NCBI RefSeq assembly: GCF_003989795.1
Contig: NZ_RZHG01000015.1
Location: 62,001-126,000 of the forward strand
Direction: 5' to 3'
Length of the DNA stretch: 64,000 nt
DNA from: Vreelandella andesensis
GTDB taxonomy: Bacteria; Pseudomonadota; Gammaproteobacteria; Pseudomonadales; Halomonadaceae
The translations under genes were made by a program, and so were the position numbers. This document shows positions 19,200-31,597 of the stretch, in pieces (positions within the stretch are counted from its first letter, which is position 1; each line of letters opens with the position of its first letter). The notes below the pieces were generated by a model. That model was given only the letters and a program-made list of their open reading frames with translations, had not been told where the DNA came from and did no database searches.

Positions 19200-19874
19200 C
19201 TATAGCCAACCGCGCTCGGCAAACGAAACCACGTCACCGTCCCCCACCACGAAATGATCAAGCACTCGCACATCGAAGAGTGCAAGAGCATCTTTTAGAC
19301 GTTCGGTAATACGTCGATCAGCATCGCTTGGCTCAGCAACACCCGAGGGGTGGTTGTGTGCCAGGATGACAGCACCAGCGTGTAATTCAAGCGCACGCTT
19401 GGCTACTTCGCGGGGATAAACGGATGCGTTGTCTAGGGTACCGCGAAAAAGGGATTCATAGCGAATAATTCGATGCTGTGTATCCAAAAAAAGCACGGCA
19501 AACTCTTCATGCCCCAAATGACGAAGCTGGGAGCTTAGGTAATGCCGTACAAGAGCTGGTGATGTAAGCGCATTGCCACGGGCAAGCTGGCTCGCCATGT
19601 GACGCCTGGAAAGCTCAAGGGTCGCCTGAAGCTGAGCAAATTTCGCACTACCAAGCCCCCGTGCAGCGCAAAACTGGTCCTGGTCTGCTTCTAATAACTG
19701 CCTCAGACCACCAAAACTGACTAGTAGGTCCCGAGCCAAATCCACGGCAGAGCGCCCTTGAACGCCTACCCGCAGAAAAATGGCAAGCAGCTCAGCGTCA
19801 GAAAGCGCCTGCACGCCCATGTTTAATAACTTCTCTCGCGGCCGCTCACCTTCTGGCCAGTGGTTAATCCCCAT
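19200..19874 (-). CDS. radC: RadC family protein (JAB/MPN domain)
   Basis: 224 residues, close to E. coli RadC (222). An N-terminal helix-hairpin-helix region ([24 protein letters not shown]) precedes a JAMM metalloprotease-like domain, whose metal motif is visible as [17 protein letters not shown]. The historic DNA-repair role has been withdrawn for E. coli, and the biochemical function is unknown. The ATG at 19874 has GGGAGG six bases upstream. Divergent from coaBC with ~150 bases between them, as in many gammaproteobacteria. Confidence 0.92.
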   Translation of the reverse strand: MGINHWPEGERPREKLLNMGVQALSDAELLAIFLRVGVQGRSAVDLARDLLVSFGGLRQLLEADQDQFCAARGLGSAKFAQLQATLELSRRHMASQLARGNALTSPALVRHYLSSQLRHLGHEEFAVLFLDTQHRIIRYESLFRGTLDNASVYPREVAKRALELHAGAVILAHNHPSGVAEPSDADRRITERLKDALALFDVRVLDHFVVGDGDVVSFAERGWL

Positions 19875-20026
19875 CGCCGCCTCCCTGCCCCACTGCTGAT
19901 AGCTTCGTCCGAATTTGCTATTACGCCCTTTAATGGGCTTTACCAACTGCTGCCCGAGCATGCCAAAATAACCCATCAAATGGTATGGTACTCACCTTTA
20001 ACAAATGCTACATGGGACTGCCCATC

Positions 20027-21379
20027 ATGGCCTTATTATCGCCATCTCCGTTAACGTCGCTTGCTGGCAAGCGCTTACTGCTTGGCGTTAGTGCTGGTAT
20101 CGCAGCTTATAAAAGCGCATTGATTGTTCGGTTACTCAAGCAGGCCGGCTGCGAGGTTCGCGTGGTCATGACCGAGGGTGCTCAAGCGTTTATCACGCCG
20201 TTAACGCTTCAGGCACTGTCTGGGGAGCCCGTACGCACCTCACTGCTTGACCCTGAAGCTGAAGCGGGCATGGGGCATATTGAGCTAGCCCGCTGGGCAG
20301 ATGCCATCCTGATTGCCCCGGCGACTGCCGACCTAATTGCACGATTGGTGCATGGCATGGCTGACGATCTGTTAACGACGCTGTGCCTAGCCTGTGAAGC
20401 CCCCAAGCTAATCGCTCCGGCAATGAACCAAGCCATGTGGCGACATTCCGCAACCCAGCGCAACGTCACTCAATTAGCCAGCGATGGCTGGGAGTTAATC
20501 GGCCCTGCGGCAGGTGACCAAGCTTGCGGCGACGTAGGCCCGGGGCGAATGAGCGAGCCAGACGCTATTGTTGATCTTTTAGCGCAGCATTTTGCTCTTG
20601 ATGCGAATACGCCAGTACTAACGCCAGTACTAACGCCAGTACTAACGCCAGTACTAACGCCAGTACTAGCGTCTGCGCCACACGTGGTTATTACTGCAGG
20701 CCCCACCCGCGAGGCGCTAGATCCCGTGCGTTACCTATCCAATCACAGCTCGGGGAAGATGGGCTACGCACTCGCTGCTGAAGCCGCGGCTCAAGGAGCA
20801 CGGGTAACACTGATAAGCGGCCCAGTTACACTACCCACCCCTACTGGTGTTGAGCGAATTGATGTAGAAACCGCCGCACAAATGCATCACCAAGCGTTAA
20901 CACTAGCGCCTCACGCAGCCCTGTTTATTGGTTGTGCCGCGGTGGCCGACTATCGCGCCGCCAGTACTGCTGAGCACAAAATCAAAAAAACCGACGATAG
21001 CGATACACTAACGCTCACGTTGGTCAAAAACCCCGATATCATTGCCGATGTTGCCGCGCTACCTGCCAACCGACGCCCTTTCGTGGTGGGATTCGCTGCC
21101 GAGACCCAGGATGTCGCACGCTATGCGGAAGGCAAACTAACTCGCAAAGGGCTAGATATGATCGTTGCCAACGATGTTTCCCAGCAGGGTCTCGGTTTTG
21201 GCAGCGATAACAATGCCGCCTTGCTACTTTGGCGTTCTGCGGCGGGAACCGACCAACTGGAAGCTCCTCCTCAGCCTAAAACGCAGCTAGCCGCCCTAAT
21301 TATTTGTCACGCTCTATCGCTTTTACCCACTCAACTATCTTCTCAATTACCCTCTCAACCCCCAGGAGCATCATCATGA
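20027..21379 (+). CDS. coaBC: bifunctional phosphopantothenoylcysteine decarboxylase / phosphopantothenate-cysteine ligase
   Basis: Two sequential steps of coenzyme A synthesis. 450 residues from ATG 20027 ([20 protein letters not shown]). The N-terminal flavoprotein CoaC domain has [11 protein letters not shown] and PAMNQAMW. The C-terminal CoaB domain starts at [20 protein letters not shown] and has KIKK and VVGFAAET. The linker between them contains five tandem TPVL units (20609-20668). The stop overlaps the dut start by four bases, so coaBC-dut is coupled, as in E. coli (dfp-dut). Confidence 0.96.
   Translation: MALLSPSPLTSLAGKRLLLGVSAGIAAYKSALIVRLLKQAGCEVRVVMTEGAQAFITPLTLQALSGEPVRTSLLDPEAEAGMGHIELARWADAILIAPATADLIARLVHGMADDLLTTLCLACEAPKLIAPAMNQAMWRHSATQRNVTQLASDGWELIGPAAGDQACGDVGPGRMSEPDAIVDLLAQHFALDANTPVLTPVLTPVLTPVLTPVLASAPHVVITAGPTREALDPVRYLSNHSSGKMGYALAAEAAAQGARVTLISGPVTLPTPTGVERIDVETAAQMHHQALTLAPHAALFIGCAAVADYRAASTAEHKIKKTDDSDTLTLTLVKNPDIIADVAALPANRRPFVVGFAAETQDVARYAEGKLTRKGLDMIVANDVSQQGLGFGSDNNAALLLWRSAAGTDQLEAPPQPKTQLAALIICHALSLLPTQLSSQLPSQPPGASS
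20609..20668 (+). repeat. five tandem 12-bp repeats in the coaBC linker
   Basis: Five perfect copies of ACGCCAGTACTA, in frame, encode Thr-Pro-Val-Leu repeated five times between the CoaC and CoaB domains. Unit gain or loss would lengthen or shorten the linker without shifting the frame. Confidence 0.95.
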
Positions 21380-21837
21380 GCGGTTCTCGCCCACGCCTGC
21401 AGTGCAAAGTATTGGATGACCGCTTGCACGACTACCTTCCCTCTTATGCGACAGCAGGCTCGGCGGGCATGGATTTGCGAGCACTGCTAGATGAACCGCT
21501 GACACTTGCTCCCGGCGACTGCCAGCTAGTGCGAACAGGCCTCGCCATTTATATAGAAAACCCCGGTTTAGCAGGTATGATTCTGCCGCGCTCGGGGCTT
21601 GGCCATAAGCACGGCATTGTGCTGGGCAATCTCGTTGGATTGATCGACTCTGATTATCAGGGCGAACTGATGGTATCCGTATGGAACCGCGGGCAAAGCA
21701 GCTTTACGTTATCGCCCTTTGAGCGTCTAGCTCAGTATGTCGTTGTCCCCGTCGTACAAGCGGAACTTGCGATTGTCGATGCCTTTGAGGACTCCACTCG
21801 CGGCAGCGGAGGTTTTGGCAGCACCGGTAGCCAATAA
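21376..21837 (+). CDS. dut: dUTP diphosphatase
   Basis: Hydrolyses dUTP to dUMP, which keeps uracil out of DNA and supplies thymidylate synthesis. 153 residues; homotrimeric family. The five motifs are present: [20 protein letters not shown], the [11 protein letters not shown] segment, a region with SPFERLAQ, and the C-terminal GSGGFGSTG that closes over the active site. AGGAG is nine bases before the ATG, which overlaps the coaBC stop. Confidence 0.97.
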   Translation: MSGSRPRLQCKVLDDRLHDYLPSYATAGSAGMDLRALLDEPLTLAPGDCQLVRTGLAIYIENPGLAGMILPRSGLGHKHGIVLGNLVGLIDSDYQGELMVSVWNRGQSSFTLSPFERLAQYVVVPVVQAELAIVDAFEDSTRGSGGFGSTGSQ

Positions 21838-21873
21838 ACTAAGTGCTGTTTTACCGTTAATTTAGGAGCGACA

Positions 21874-23256
21874 ATGAACGTACCTGCATCGATATTTCGT
21901 GCTTACGATATTCGCGGCATTGTGGACGATACGCTGAGCGAAACCACCACCGAACTCATTGGCCGTGCCGTTGGCTCTGAAGCCGCTGCCCGAGGGGAGC
22001 AAACGGTAATTGTTGCGCGTGATGGCCGACTTTCCGGACCACGCCTGCAAGCAGCGCTGATTCGTGGCTTAATAGCCTCAGGGCGAGACGTCATTGATAT
22101 CGGCATGGTTCCCACACCCGTGCTCTACTTCGCCACTCACACGCTGCCTGAAAGCTGCTCTGGCGTCATGCTAACGGGCAGCCATAATCCTCCTGACTAT
22201 AACGGCTTCAAAATTGTCTTAGCCGGTGAAACGCTCTCCGGCGATGCCATTACCGCCCTCTATGAGCGCATTCAATCGAATGACGTAACCAGCGGCGACG
22301 GTAGCGTTCGCCAGCACGACCTCCGCACGGCGTATCTTGAAAGAATCATTAATGACATCCATGTTGAGCGCCCGCTGCACGCGGTCGTGGATTGTGGTAA
22401 TGGCGTCGCCGGAGAGCTTGGCCCGCAGCTTATTGAGCGCCTAGGGGTAGAAACCACGCCACTATTTGCCGACATTGACGGCCACTTCCCGAATCACCAC
22501 CCCGACCCAGGCAAACCCGAAAATCTGCGTGATTTAATAAACAGCGTTAAGAACACAGGTGCCGATATAGGCTTAGCCTTTGACGGCGACGGCGACCGCT
22601 TAGGCGTTGTCACGCCAAGTGGACGCATGATCTACCCTGACCATCTGCTGATGGTATTCGCGGCTGATATGCTGTCACGCAACCCCGGTGCCAAGGTGAT
22701 TTTCGACATCAAGTGCACTGGCAATCTGGCACGGGTCATTAGCGATGCTGGCGGCGAACCTGAAATGTGGCGTACCGGACATTCGCTAATCAAAGCGCGC
22801 ATGCGGGAAACTGGCGCTGAACTGGGCGGCGAAATGAGTGGGCACATTTTCTTTAAAGAGCGCTGGTACGGGTTTGACGACGGCTTGTATGCTGCAGCTC
22901 GCTTGCTTGAAATACTCGCCCGCCACCCTGGTAGTGCCGATGACTTATTTGACCAATTTCCACAAGACATCAGCACGCCTGAAATTAATATCGCGGTCGC
23001 CGATGAAGAAAAATTTGCGCTGATTAAGAAGCTTGCCAGGGAGGGCGACTTCGGCGAAGGTATCAAAACTACGATTGATGGCATACGCGTGGATTATCCC
23101 GATGGCTGGGGACTTTGCCGAGCCTCCAACACCACACCTGCGCTCGTACTTCGCTTTGAGGGTAGCGATGCTGCAGCACTTAGCCGAATAAAAAAGCGTT
23201 TTGCCGACGCGCTAGCAAACATTGCACCTGCAATGACGATCCCTGAACCTCAATAA
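21874..23256 (+). CDS. algC: phosphomannomutase/phosphoglucomutase
   Basis: Interconverts hexose 1- and 6-phosphates for LPS, exopolysaccharide and nucleotide-sugar synthesis. 460 residues. The catalytic serine loop is MLTGSHNPPDYNGFK, the magnesium loop is DGDGDRLG, the sugar-binding loop is GEMSGHIFF, and the phosphate-binding loop near the C-terminus is CRASNTTPALVLRFEG. AGGAGCG precedes the ATG. The order dut-algC-argB is that of Pseudomonas, which supports the AlgC-type assignment over CpsG or PgcA. Confidence 0.93.
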   Translation: MNVPASIFRAYDIRGIVDDTLSETTTELIGRAVGSEAAARGEQTVIVARDGRLSGPRLQAALIRGLIASGRDVIDIGMVPTPVLYFATHTLPESCSGVMLTGSHNPPDYNGFKIVLAGETLSGDAITALYERIQSNDVTSGDGSVRQHDLRTAYLERIINDIHVERPLHAVVDCGNGVAGELGPQLIERLGVETTPLFADIDGHFPNHHPDPGKPENLRDLINSVKNTGADIGLAFDGDGDRLGVVTPSGRMIYPDHLLMVFAADMLSRNPGAKVIFDIKCTGNLARVISDAGGEPEMWRTGHSLIKARMRETGAELGGEMSGHIFFKERWYGFDDGLYAAARLLEILARHPGSADDLFDQFPQDISTPEINIAVADEEKFALIKKLAREGDFGEGIKTTIDGIRVDYPDGWGLCRASNTTPALVLRFEGSDAAALSRIKKRFADALANIAPAMTIPEPQ

Positions 23257-23418
23257 CGTAAACCAGCTCAACAGGGCAAACAAAACAGGGCAAACACAAC
23301 ACTGATCGCGCCAACAGAACCCGCGACATCATAAAAGCACTAAACAACACGCCGCACGGAAAAGCCAATGCTCGCGCTGTCATAACGGTCGCGAAAAAGA
23401 AGCGTCGGAAAAATCTAA

Positions 23419-24330
<912 letters not shown>

Positions 24331-24351
24331 CCGCGACGGAGAGTTAACGTC

Positions 24352-24960
24352 ATGAGTGACGAGCAAAAACCTCGCCGCCGCGAGCTCATCCTGCAAGCCT
24401 TAGCCGTTATGCTTGAAGAGGATAGCGGCAAGCGAATTACAACCGCTGCGCTTGCCCGCCAGGTTGGCGTCTCTGAAGCAGCGCTTTATCGCCATTTCCC
24501 CAGCAAAGCGCGCATGTTTGAGGGTCTGATCGACTTTATTGAAGAAAGCATCTTTGCGCGCATCACTCGCATTCTAGAAGACATTCCCGATGCGGCGTCT
24601 CGATGCGGCACTATCCTGGCTCTGCTTCTCGGCTTTGCTGAGAAAAACCCCGGGCTTGCCAGGGTATTAGGAGGCGATGTGCTGACGGGCGAAACGGCTC
24701 GACTTCGCCAGCGGGTGCATCAACTTTTCGAGCGCCTTGAGACCCAGCTAAAACAAGTGCTGCGGGAAGCTGAACTACGTGAAGGACTTCGTACGAGCAT
24801 ATCAGCCTCAGCAGCGGCCAACCTGTTGATCGCCCAGGCCGAAGGACGCATCTCTCAGTACGTTCGCAGCGACTTCAAGCGCTTACCAACAGAATACTGG
24901 GAAGATCAGTGGGCACTTTTATCTAGCCAGCTGTTAAGAGAAGTTGTTCAACCAGCTTAA
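24352..24960 (+). CDS. slmA: nucleoid occlusion factor SlmA (TetR fold)
   Basis: DNA-bound inhibitor of FtsZ assembly over the nucleoid. 202 residues. The N-terminal helix-turn-helix region reads [20 protein letters not shown], with [17 protein letters not shown] after it, and the C-terminal part is helical. GGAGAG is about nine bases upstream. Downstream of argB as in Pseudomonas, and next to coaBC-dut as in E. coli (dfp-dut-slmA), so the SlmA identity is favoured over a local TetR repressor. Confidence 0.92.
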   Translation: MSDEQKPRRRELILQALAVMLEEDSGKRITTAALARQVGVSEAALYRHFPSKARMFEGLIDFIEESIFARITRILEDIPDAASRCGTILALLLGFAEKNPGLARVLGGDVLTGETARLRQRVHQLFERLETQLKQVLREAELREGLRTSISASAAANLLIAQAEGRISQYVRSDFKRLPTEYWEDQWALLSSQLLREVVQPA

Positions 24961-24990
24961 CAAGCGCTGACAGCAATCAACCGCCCAATA

Positions 24991-25026
24991 AAAACGCCCC
25001 GAAGGCCATGTGCTTTCGGGGCGTTT
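24991..25026 (+). terminator. terminator between slmA and rpoH
   Basis: AAACGCCCCGAA and TTTCGGGGCGTTT form a long stem with flanking A and T runs. It lies between two convergent genes and can serve both. Confidence 0.88.
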
Positions 25027-25108
25027 ATCTAAGGCGCTTGCTATCTAAAGTGCCTGCTATCCAAGGTGCTTACTAGAGCACAAACGTGATCTTGATGGAC
25101 GACATTGA

Positions 25109-25975
25109 TTAAGCAGCGATAGCTTCACCCATTTTCTGGCGCAGTTTTTTCATTGCATTCTTTTCGAGCTGGCGAATGCGTTCAGCGCTGACGCCATAAA
25201 CATCGGCCAGGTCGTGCAACGTTGCTTTGTTATCGGTAAGCCAACGACGCTGTAAGATATCCCGCGAGCGCTCATCCAACCCTTTTAAGGCCAGCTGCAA
25301 ACGGCGCGTTGAATCCTCTTCAAAATTGCTATCTTCTAATAGCGTTGCCGGATCGGCTGAAGCGTCATCTAAAAAATACGCCGGTGCTTGATAGGTGCTC
25401 TCTTCGTCATCACTCGGAGAGGCATCAAAGCCTGCATCGTAAGCCGATAAACGCCCTTCCATATCGCGCACTATCTCTGGCTTGACGTTGAGGTCTTCCG
25501 CAATCGCGTTGACTTCATCGTTATTTAGCCAGGCCAAACGCTTTTTGGCGCTACGCAGGTTAAAAAACAACTTACGCTGCGCTTTCGTGGTGGCAATTTT
25601 GACAATGCGCCAGTTGCGCAGCACAAATTCGTGAATTTCTGCTTTGATCCAATGCACAGCAAATGAAACCAAGCGAACGCCCTGATTAGGGTCGAAGCGC
25701 TTAACAGCTTTCATCAGACCGACGTTACCTTCTTGGATCAGGTCGGCTTGAGGCAAACCGTAACCTGAGTAACTGCGAGCAATATGCACAACAAAACGCA
25801 GGTGCGAAAGCACCAAACGACGTGCTGCTTCCAAATCACCTTCATCGTGGAGGCGGAATGCGAGCTCGCGCTCTTCATCAACGCTTAGTACGGGTATGCC
25901 GTTAACCGCTCGAATGTAGCCGCCCAGATCATGACCTGGAGAAAGCTGTCCCACCGGTAGAAGACTAGTGCTCAT
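25109..25975 (-). CDS. rpoH: RNA polymerase heat-shock sigma factor (sigma-32)
   Basis: Directs transcription of chaperone and protease genes. 288 residues. Region 2 contains [17 protein letters not shown] and [17 protein letters not shown]; the RpoH box [15 protein letters not shown], specific to sigma-32 and linked to its chaperone/FtsH control, is at about residue 130. Region 4 helix-turn-helix is [30 protein letters not shown] precedes the ATG. It follows ftsYEX, the standard order, with 153 bases that should carry its own promoters. Confidence 0.97.
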   Translation of the reverse strand: MSTSLLPVGQLSPGHDLGGYIRAVNGIPVLSVDEERELAFRLHDEGDLEAARRLVLSHLRFVVHIARSYSGYGLPQADLIQEGNVGLMKAVKRFDPNQGVRLVSFAVHWIKAEIHEFVLRNWRIVKIATTKAQRKLFFNLRSAKKRLAWLNNDEVNAIAEDLNVKPEIVRDMEGRLSAYDAGFDASPSDDEESTYQAPAYFLDDASADPATLLEDSNFEEDSTRRLQLALKGLDERSRDILQRRWLTDNKATLHDLADVYGVSAERIRQLEKNAMKKLRQKMGEAIAA

Positions 25976-26128
25976 GTGCAGGTGGTCTCCCTTAAAACCT
26001 ATCGTAATTGATGTTCTGTTAACCTTAAGACCTTAGCCTAAGCGTAAGGTTCACATAGCCAATGCATTCACTGCATAAGACATAAAACGGGGTGGAAATT
26101 CCTGTCACCGCCCGCATAACAAACATAA

Positions 26129-27178
26129 TCAACGTGGACGTATACTGGAGAGATGGCGTGTGACGGCCAACCAAGCTCCCAGCCAGCCAAGCAGTGTACT
26201 GCAAGATAGCAGAATTGTAGAGCCTGTCACGTCCAAATGCGGCAATACAAAGCTTGCCCCGTAACTTCCGGCCAATGCCGCAACGGGCATCGACAACCAA
26301 TGGTTGCCAAGCCCCAACAAACCTAACGCCAACAGCCCACCCCCCACACCGTACCAAGCCCCACTGTATAAAAAGGGCCGCCGAACAAATGCATGGGTCG
26401 CGCCAATAAGCATCACCACTTCGATTTCGCGCCGTCGGCTCTCAACCGCAAGACGAATGGTGTTGCCCACCACCAGAAGAACACCACAACCAAACAGCAC
26501 CCCAAGCGCAAGAGCCACCCGTCGCCCAAGGTCAGCTAAATGACGCAAACGCGCTACCCACGCCAAATCTACGCGCACTTCATCTACCCCAGAGAACGCT
26601 TCCAACCGCTGCGCCAACTGCGCCATCGCTGCTGGCTCAACGTTCTGCGGGTAAATCACAATGCTGGCTGGCAAAGGGTTATCTTCAAGACCTGCCAGGG
26701 TGTCCTCAATCCCAAGCGACTGCTGAAACTCGGCCATCCCTTGCTCTGCGCTAATGAGGCGCGTCGTTTCAACGCCCACATCGGCCATGACCGCTTCTTC
26801 AATGCGGGCGGATTGCGCCGCATCTACCGTGGTTTCCAGATAAACAGTGAGGGTAGCACTTTCATCCAGCTCTGCATCGAGCAACTTGGCACTATCTAAG
26901 GTTAACCAAAGCGCCGCCGGCAAGACTAACGCAATGGCGATGGCCAACATGGTCAGTAAATTGCCCACGGGATGACGTACCAAGCGATAAAGGCTGTCCA
27001 GCGCCATTGCACGATGATGACGCCCCCAGGCCCGCACACGGCTGCTAAACCGTGTTTGCTGTGAACGTGCGCCACGCCGCTCGGTAGGTGGCTTACTAGA
27101 GGTTCTGGCGGGCTTAGCCACTTGTCGCTTGCCTTTTGGCGCTGCGCCTGTAGGGCGGGGTGTCACAGCACGTTTCAT
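26129..27178 (-). CDS. ftsX: cell division protein FtsX
   Basis: Membrane partner of FtsE that activates periplasmic amidase regulators during septation. 349 residues. A long basic, Ser/Pro-rich cytoplasmic N-terminus (~60 residues) precedes the first membrane helix. A periplasmic domain follows, then three C-terminal helices around the FtsX permease core. RREIEVVMLIGATHAFVRRPF is the conserved coupling segment. Its ATG overlaps the ftsE stop by four bases. Confidence 0.94.
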   Translation of the reverse strand: MKRAVTPRPTGAAPKGKRQVAKPARTSSKPPTERRGARSQQTRFSSRVRAWGRHHRAMALDSLYRLVRHPVGNLLTMLAIAIALVLPAALWLTLDSAKLLDAELDESATLTVYLETTVDAAQSARIEEAVMADVGVETTRLISAEQGMAEFQQSLGIEDTLAGLEDNPLPASIVIYPQNVEPAAMAQLAQRLEAFSGVDEVRVDLAWVARLRHLADLGRRVALALGVLFGCGVLLVVGNTIRLAVESRRREIEVVMLIGATHAFVRRPFLYSGAWYGVGGGLLALGLLGLGNHWLSMPVAALAGSYGASFVLPHLDVTGSTILLSCSTLLGWLGAWLAVTRHLSSIRPR

Positions 27179-27839
27179 GCGGCCCCCTCATCTGCCACCA
27201 GACGCCCATCCTGCAAACGCAAAATGCGGTGACGTAATCGCGCAATCAGCGCTAAGTCGTGGCTGGCAATCATCACGGTGGTGCCGATACGATTGAAATC
27301 TTCAAATAGCGCCATAATGTCGGCAGAAAGCTGTGGGTCTAGGTTACCGGTAGGTTCATCGGCCAGTAGCAGGGCTGGCTTGTTAACCACCGCGCGAGCA
27401 ATTCCAACACGCTGCTGCTCACCACCGGAAAGTTCGACTGGTAACGCTTTTTCGCGGTGTAAAAGGCCGACTTTATCCAGCGCCGCACGAACGCGTCGTG
27501 CGGCTTCGCGTGGTTCAACCCCTTGAATTTCTAACGGCAGAGACACATTGCTGAACACGCTACGGTCAAACAACAGTTGATGATCTTGAAACACCACACC
27601 AATTTGCCGACGGTAAAACGGCACTTGGCTAGCGTGAAGCTCGGCAATATCATGCCCAGCCACGACCACCCGACCACGGCTGGGCTTTTCGAGGCGCATA
27701 ATCAGTCGCAGCAATGAGCTTTTACCCGCCCCAGAATGCCCGGTCAGGAACACCATTTCGCCTCTTGCAACGCGAAAATTGAGATGTGCCAGCGCTTCAA
27801 AGCGCCCTCCATAGCGCTTACCCACATGTTCAAAAGCGA

Positions 27840-27843
<4 letters not shown>
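27175..27843 (-). CDS. ftsE: cell division ATP-binding protein FtsE
   Basis: ABC ATPase that pairs with FtsX. 222 residues. Walker [12 protein letters not shown], signature [14 protein letters not shown], Walker [13 protein letters not shown] and the switch His in IASHDLALI are all intact. Overlaps both ftsY and ftsX by four bases, so the three genes are translationally coupled. Confidence 0.97.
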
Positions 27844-29222
<1,379 letters not shown>

Positions 29223-29303
29223 CCGACTAAATAGGTGAACATTGCGATTATCCTACCACCGCAGACCAAGACTTTGGATAAGTAGCCCGCTACAATCCGT
29301 GTT

Positions 29304-29942
29304 ATGAAACGACAACGCTCTTCTCGCCCCTCTACCTCTCGCCCCTCTACCCCTCGCTCATCGACGGCGCGGCACGGGTCTGCCAAACCACCGGGGAAAC
29401 TTCGCATCATCGGCGGCGACTTTCGTCGCCGCCAACTACCTGTGCTCGACCATCCTGGGCTACGCCCAACCCCAGATCGCGTGCGCGAAACGCTGTTTAA
29501 CTGGCTAGGCCAACACCTATTTGGCAAACAGGTACTTGATCTCTTTTCGGGCACTGGAGCGCTTGGGTTTGAGGCACTCTCCCGAGGCGCCAGTCACGTT
29601 ACGTTTGTCGAGCGCGATGCTCGGGTAGCCGCGCTGATTAGTGAAAATATTATCACCCTTGGCGCCAGTAATGGCCGGGTAGTCTCCGCCGATGCCCTCA
29701 CTTTTCTCAGCCACCCCTGCCAACCTGCGGATGTCGTCTTTCTTGACCCGCCGTTTTATCAAGGGTTGGCCGCTTCCTGCTGCTCAGCACTAGAAACCCG
29801 CTGCTGGCTTGCCGACGATGCCATGATTTACCTGGAAACAGAAAAGTCTCTCTCTCCGGAAGTGCCCAGTAACTGGCAGCTTTATCGGGAAACCCAGGCA
29901 GGCGAAAGCACGGCTCGCCTCTATCTTCGTAAACCCGTGTAA
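29304..29942 (+). CDS. rsmD: 16S rRNA (guanine966-N2)-methyltransferase
   Basis: SAM-dependent methylation of G966 in 16S rRNA. 212 residues. A ~30-residue basic Ser/Thr/Arg-rich N-terminal tail (SSRPSTSRPSTPRSST) precedes the conserved start KLRIIGGDFRRRQLP, then LRPTPDRVRETLFNWL, DLFSGTGALGFEALSRGA (SAM loop) and FLDPPFYQGL (NPPY-like catalytic motif). Divergent from ftsY, the common gammaproteobacterial arrangement. Confidence 0.95.
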   Translation: MKRQRSSRPSTSRPSTPRSSTARHGSAKPPGKLRIIGGDFRRRQLPVLDHPGLRPTPDRVRETLFNWLGQHLFGKQVLDLFSGTGALGFEALSRGASHVTFVERDARVAALISENIITLGASNGRVVSADALTFLSHPCQPADVVFLDPPFYQGLAASCCSALETRCWLADDAMIYLETEKSLSPEVPSNWQLYRETQAGESTARLYLRKPV

Positions 29943-30011
29943 ACTGCGCTTGCCGCAATCTTGCAGCGGCGTTACGCTCGCCCAACTGAATTACGATTTT
30001 ATCCCCGTTAT

Positions 30012-30030
30012 GACAGGTAATGTGCCTGTC
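30012..30030 (+). other. hairpin just upstream of the zapB-like ribosome-binding site
   Basis: GACAGG and CCTGTC with a seven-base loop end ten bases before the GGAGG of the next gene. It could be the 3' end of rsmD mRNA or affect initiation. No T-run follows. Confidence 0.3.
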
Positions 30031-30049
30031 GACATTACTGGAGGTAGGC

Positions 30050-30244
30050 ATGAGCCTTGAGTTATTTAACCAGCTGGAACAGAAAGTCACCGACACCGTA
30101 GAGGCGTTGGAATTGATGAAACTTGAAAACGAAGAGCTGCGTGGCGAAAACGCTCTGTTAAAGCAGGAACGTGAGGAATGGGAGCGCCGATTACAGGGCG
30201 TGCTCAGCAAATTCGAAGAGATTGAAAGCGACAGCGTGTCTTAA
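30050..30244 (+). CDS. zapB: ZapB-like cell-division coiled-coil protein
   Basis: 64 residues, nearly all one coiled coil: MSLELFNQLEQKVTDTVEAL, then LKQEREEWERRLQGVLSKFEE. The opening matches E. coli ZapB ([20 protein letters not shown]), which stabilises the Z-ring through ZapA. It is about 15 residues shorter than E. coli ZapB. GGAGG lies six bases before the ATG at 30050. It converges on rimI with overlapping stop codons (TTAA shared) and no terminator between. Confidence 0.82.
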   Translation: MSLELFNQLEQKVTDTVEALELMKLENEELRGENALLKQEREEWERRLQGVLSKFEEIESDSVS

Positions 30245-30714
30245 AGCAAACGCGACATCAGCAGCGCATCTTCCCGCCCGGCCGCGCCCCGTGCAGCCGG
30301 GTAGTAATCTCGCCGCCGACCATCTTCGTTAAACCCATAGTGCTGGTAAAGCCTTATCGCACGCTGATTATTTGCGCGTACCTCGAGCAGTAAACGCTCG
30401 CTTTGCCACTGTCTAGCCCAAGCCACTACTTCGCCAAGCAACTTCCCGCCAACGCCTTGTCCTTGCTTATGTGGAAGCACCCCAATCGCTTGAAGCTCTG
30501 ACTCAAATGGCAAACGAACTACGATGGCATAACCAAGTAATCTATTGCCATCAAAAATATCGCCAATCGGCGCATCTTGTTGCCGGTAACCAATTACCCG
30601 TGAATTAACATCAGTTAACGCATCGCGAAGATGCTGCGCGCTTATGCCACTGTTAGCTTGCGCTTCTAACGCCTGTAACTCAGCGCTGTTAGCGGTACTT
30701 AACGAATCTATCAC
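30241..30714 (-). CDS. rimI: ribosomal protein S18 alanine N-acetyltransferase
   Basis: GNAT acetyltransferase that modifies the N-terminus of S18. The acetyl-CoA motif is LPHKQGQGVGGKLL (Q-x-x-G-x-G type), and NQRAIRLYQHYGF is the conserved RimI C-terminal motif. The start is uncertain: the GTG at 30714 (V/M-IDSLSTANS), just past the holD-like stop, gives 157 residues, close to the family. An open frame to 30813 would overlap the upstream gene by 89 bases and encodes nothing RimI-like. Adjacent to the holD candidate, as in E. coli. Confidence 0.88.
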   Translation of the reverse strand: MIDSLSTANSAELQALEAQANSGISAQHLRDALTDVNSRVIGYRQQDAPIGDIFDGNRLLGYAIVVRLPFESELQAIGVLPHKQGQGVGGKLLGEVVAWARQWQSERLLLEVRANNQRAIRLYQHYGFNEDGRRRDYYPAARGAAGREDALLMSRLL

Positions 30715-30724
30715 TACGAATTTT

Positions 30725-31597
30725 TCACTGGGCAGTGGCCTCAGCGCGCCACTGTTGGCCAAGCAACACCAGCGCAGGCCAGAGGTTACGTTTGGCATCC
30801 GCATGCTTGGCAAGTATTTTCAAAGCAGGGCCTTGCCATACGGGCAACGACAGGGTTTGGCTCTGCTGTTGGCTAACCGCTAAGACCCGTACCAGGGGGG
30901 AGTCGTTGGGTAGTTCATCAGCGCCCCACCACAGCAGACGCTCCAACTGCCATTCCTGTCTGCCTGCAGCGCCAGCAATGAAAGCAGCCACTCCTTCCTG
31001 TGCTTCTTCAAGCGGTTCTTCAGGCATGAACGTATTCGCCATTGGTGGCCATTTAAAGTAGGTCGCCTCAGGCATCTCGCCGCGCAATATGCCCGCTGCT
31101 TGCAACATGTTAGCCAGCAACTGCTGTTCGACAAGCGTTAGCTCACCCTCATGAAGGCTTAACCAGCGCCCTCCCAGACAAACGCAGGTAAAGCTGAACG
31201 TTAGCGATTCAGCGTCGCTAACAGGCAGTACCTCAGCCGCAGAATTTTCCAGTGTAGAAGCAATGGGAGCATCCAAGGGCTTGCTGTCAGCGGCAGGTAT
31301 TTGGCCGAGCAGCGCACGCACGGCCGAAGGGGCTGAAGAGACCTCCGTACCGGCATCAGAAATGCTATTAGCCGTGCTATTAACAATGCTATTAACATCG
31401 GGCGGCAGGCTACGCGTACGCGGTGCAGGCGCGTCGTCCAGCAGCGCTTGAAGGCGCTCTCGCGGCGGGGTGGCCGCAGGCGCATCTTCCCATTCACATA
31501 CTTCAGTGGGCCGCGCGTTAGGCAGTTGATATTTAGATGCCCAGGCAGTTATGCCCATTGCATCTAAATACTGCCTGCGAATAACCTCTGGCGTCAC
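30725..31597 (-). CDS. holD: probable DNA polymerase III psi subunit (HolD-like)
   Basis: 290 residues from the GTG at 31597, whose TGA-overlap (GTGA) with the bolA stop suggests coupled translation. The N-terminus contains YLDAMGITAWASKYQL, resembling the psi peptide that binds the clamp loader (LQQLGITQWSL in E. coli). The C-terminus DAKRNLWPALVLL resembles the end of E. coli HolD (TARAALWQQI). The middle is a Pro/Ala/Ser-rich, poorly conserved stretch, so the protein is twice as long as E. coli HolD (137). I recall a similarly long psi in Pseudomonas aeruginosa encoded beside rimI. Position next to rimI supports this, but the similarity is short. Confidence 0.65.
   Translation of the reverse strand: MTPEVIRRQYLDAMGITAWASKYQLPNARPTEVCEWEDAPAATPPRERLQALLDDAPAPRTRSLPPDVNSIVNSTANSISDAGTEVSSAPSAVRALLGQIPAADSKPLDAPIASTLENSAAEVLPVSDAESLTFSFTCVCLGGRWLSLHEGELTLVEQQLLANMLQAAGILRGEMPEATYFKWPPMANTFMPEEPLEEAQEGVAAFIAGAAGRQEWQLERLLWWGADELPNDSPLVRVLAVSQQQSQTLSLPVWQGPALKILAKHADAKRNLWPALVLLGQQWRAEATAQ

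Noticed and set aside
26025..26357. 110-codon frame across the rpoH-ftsX gap
   Set aside because: Mostly overlaps ftsX in another frame, has no ribosome site, and lies where rpoH promoters are expected.
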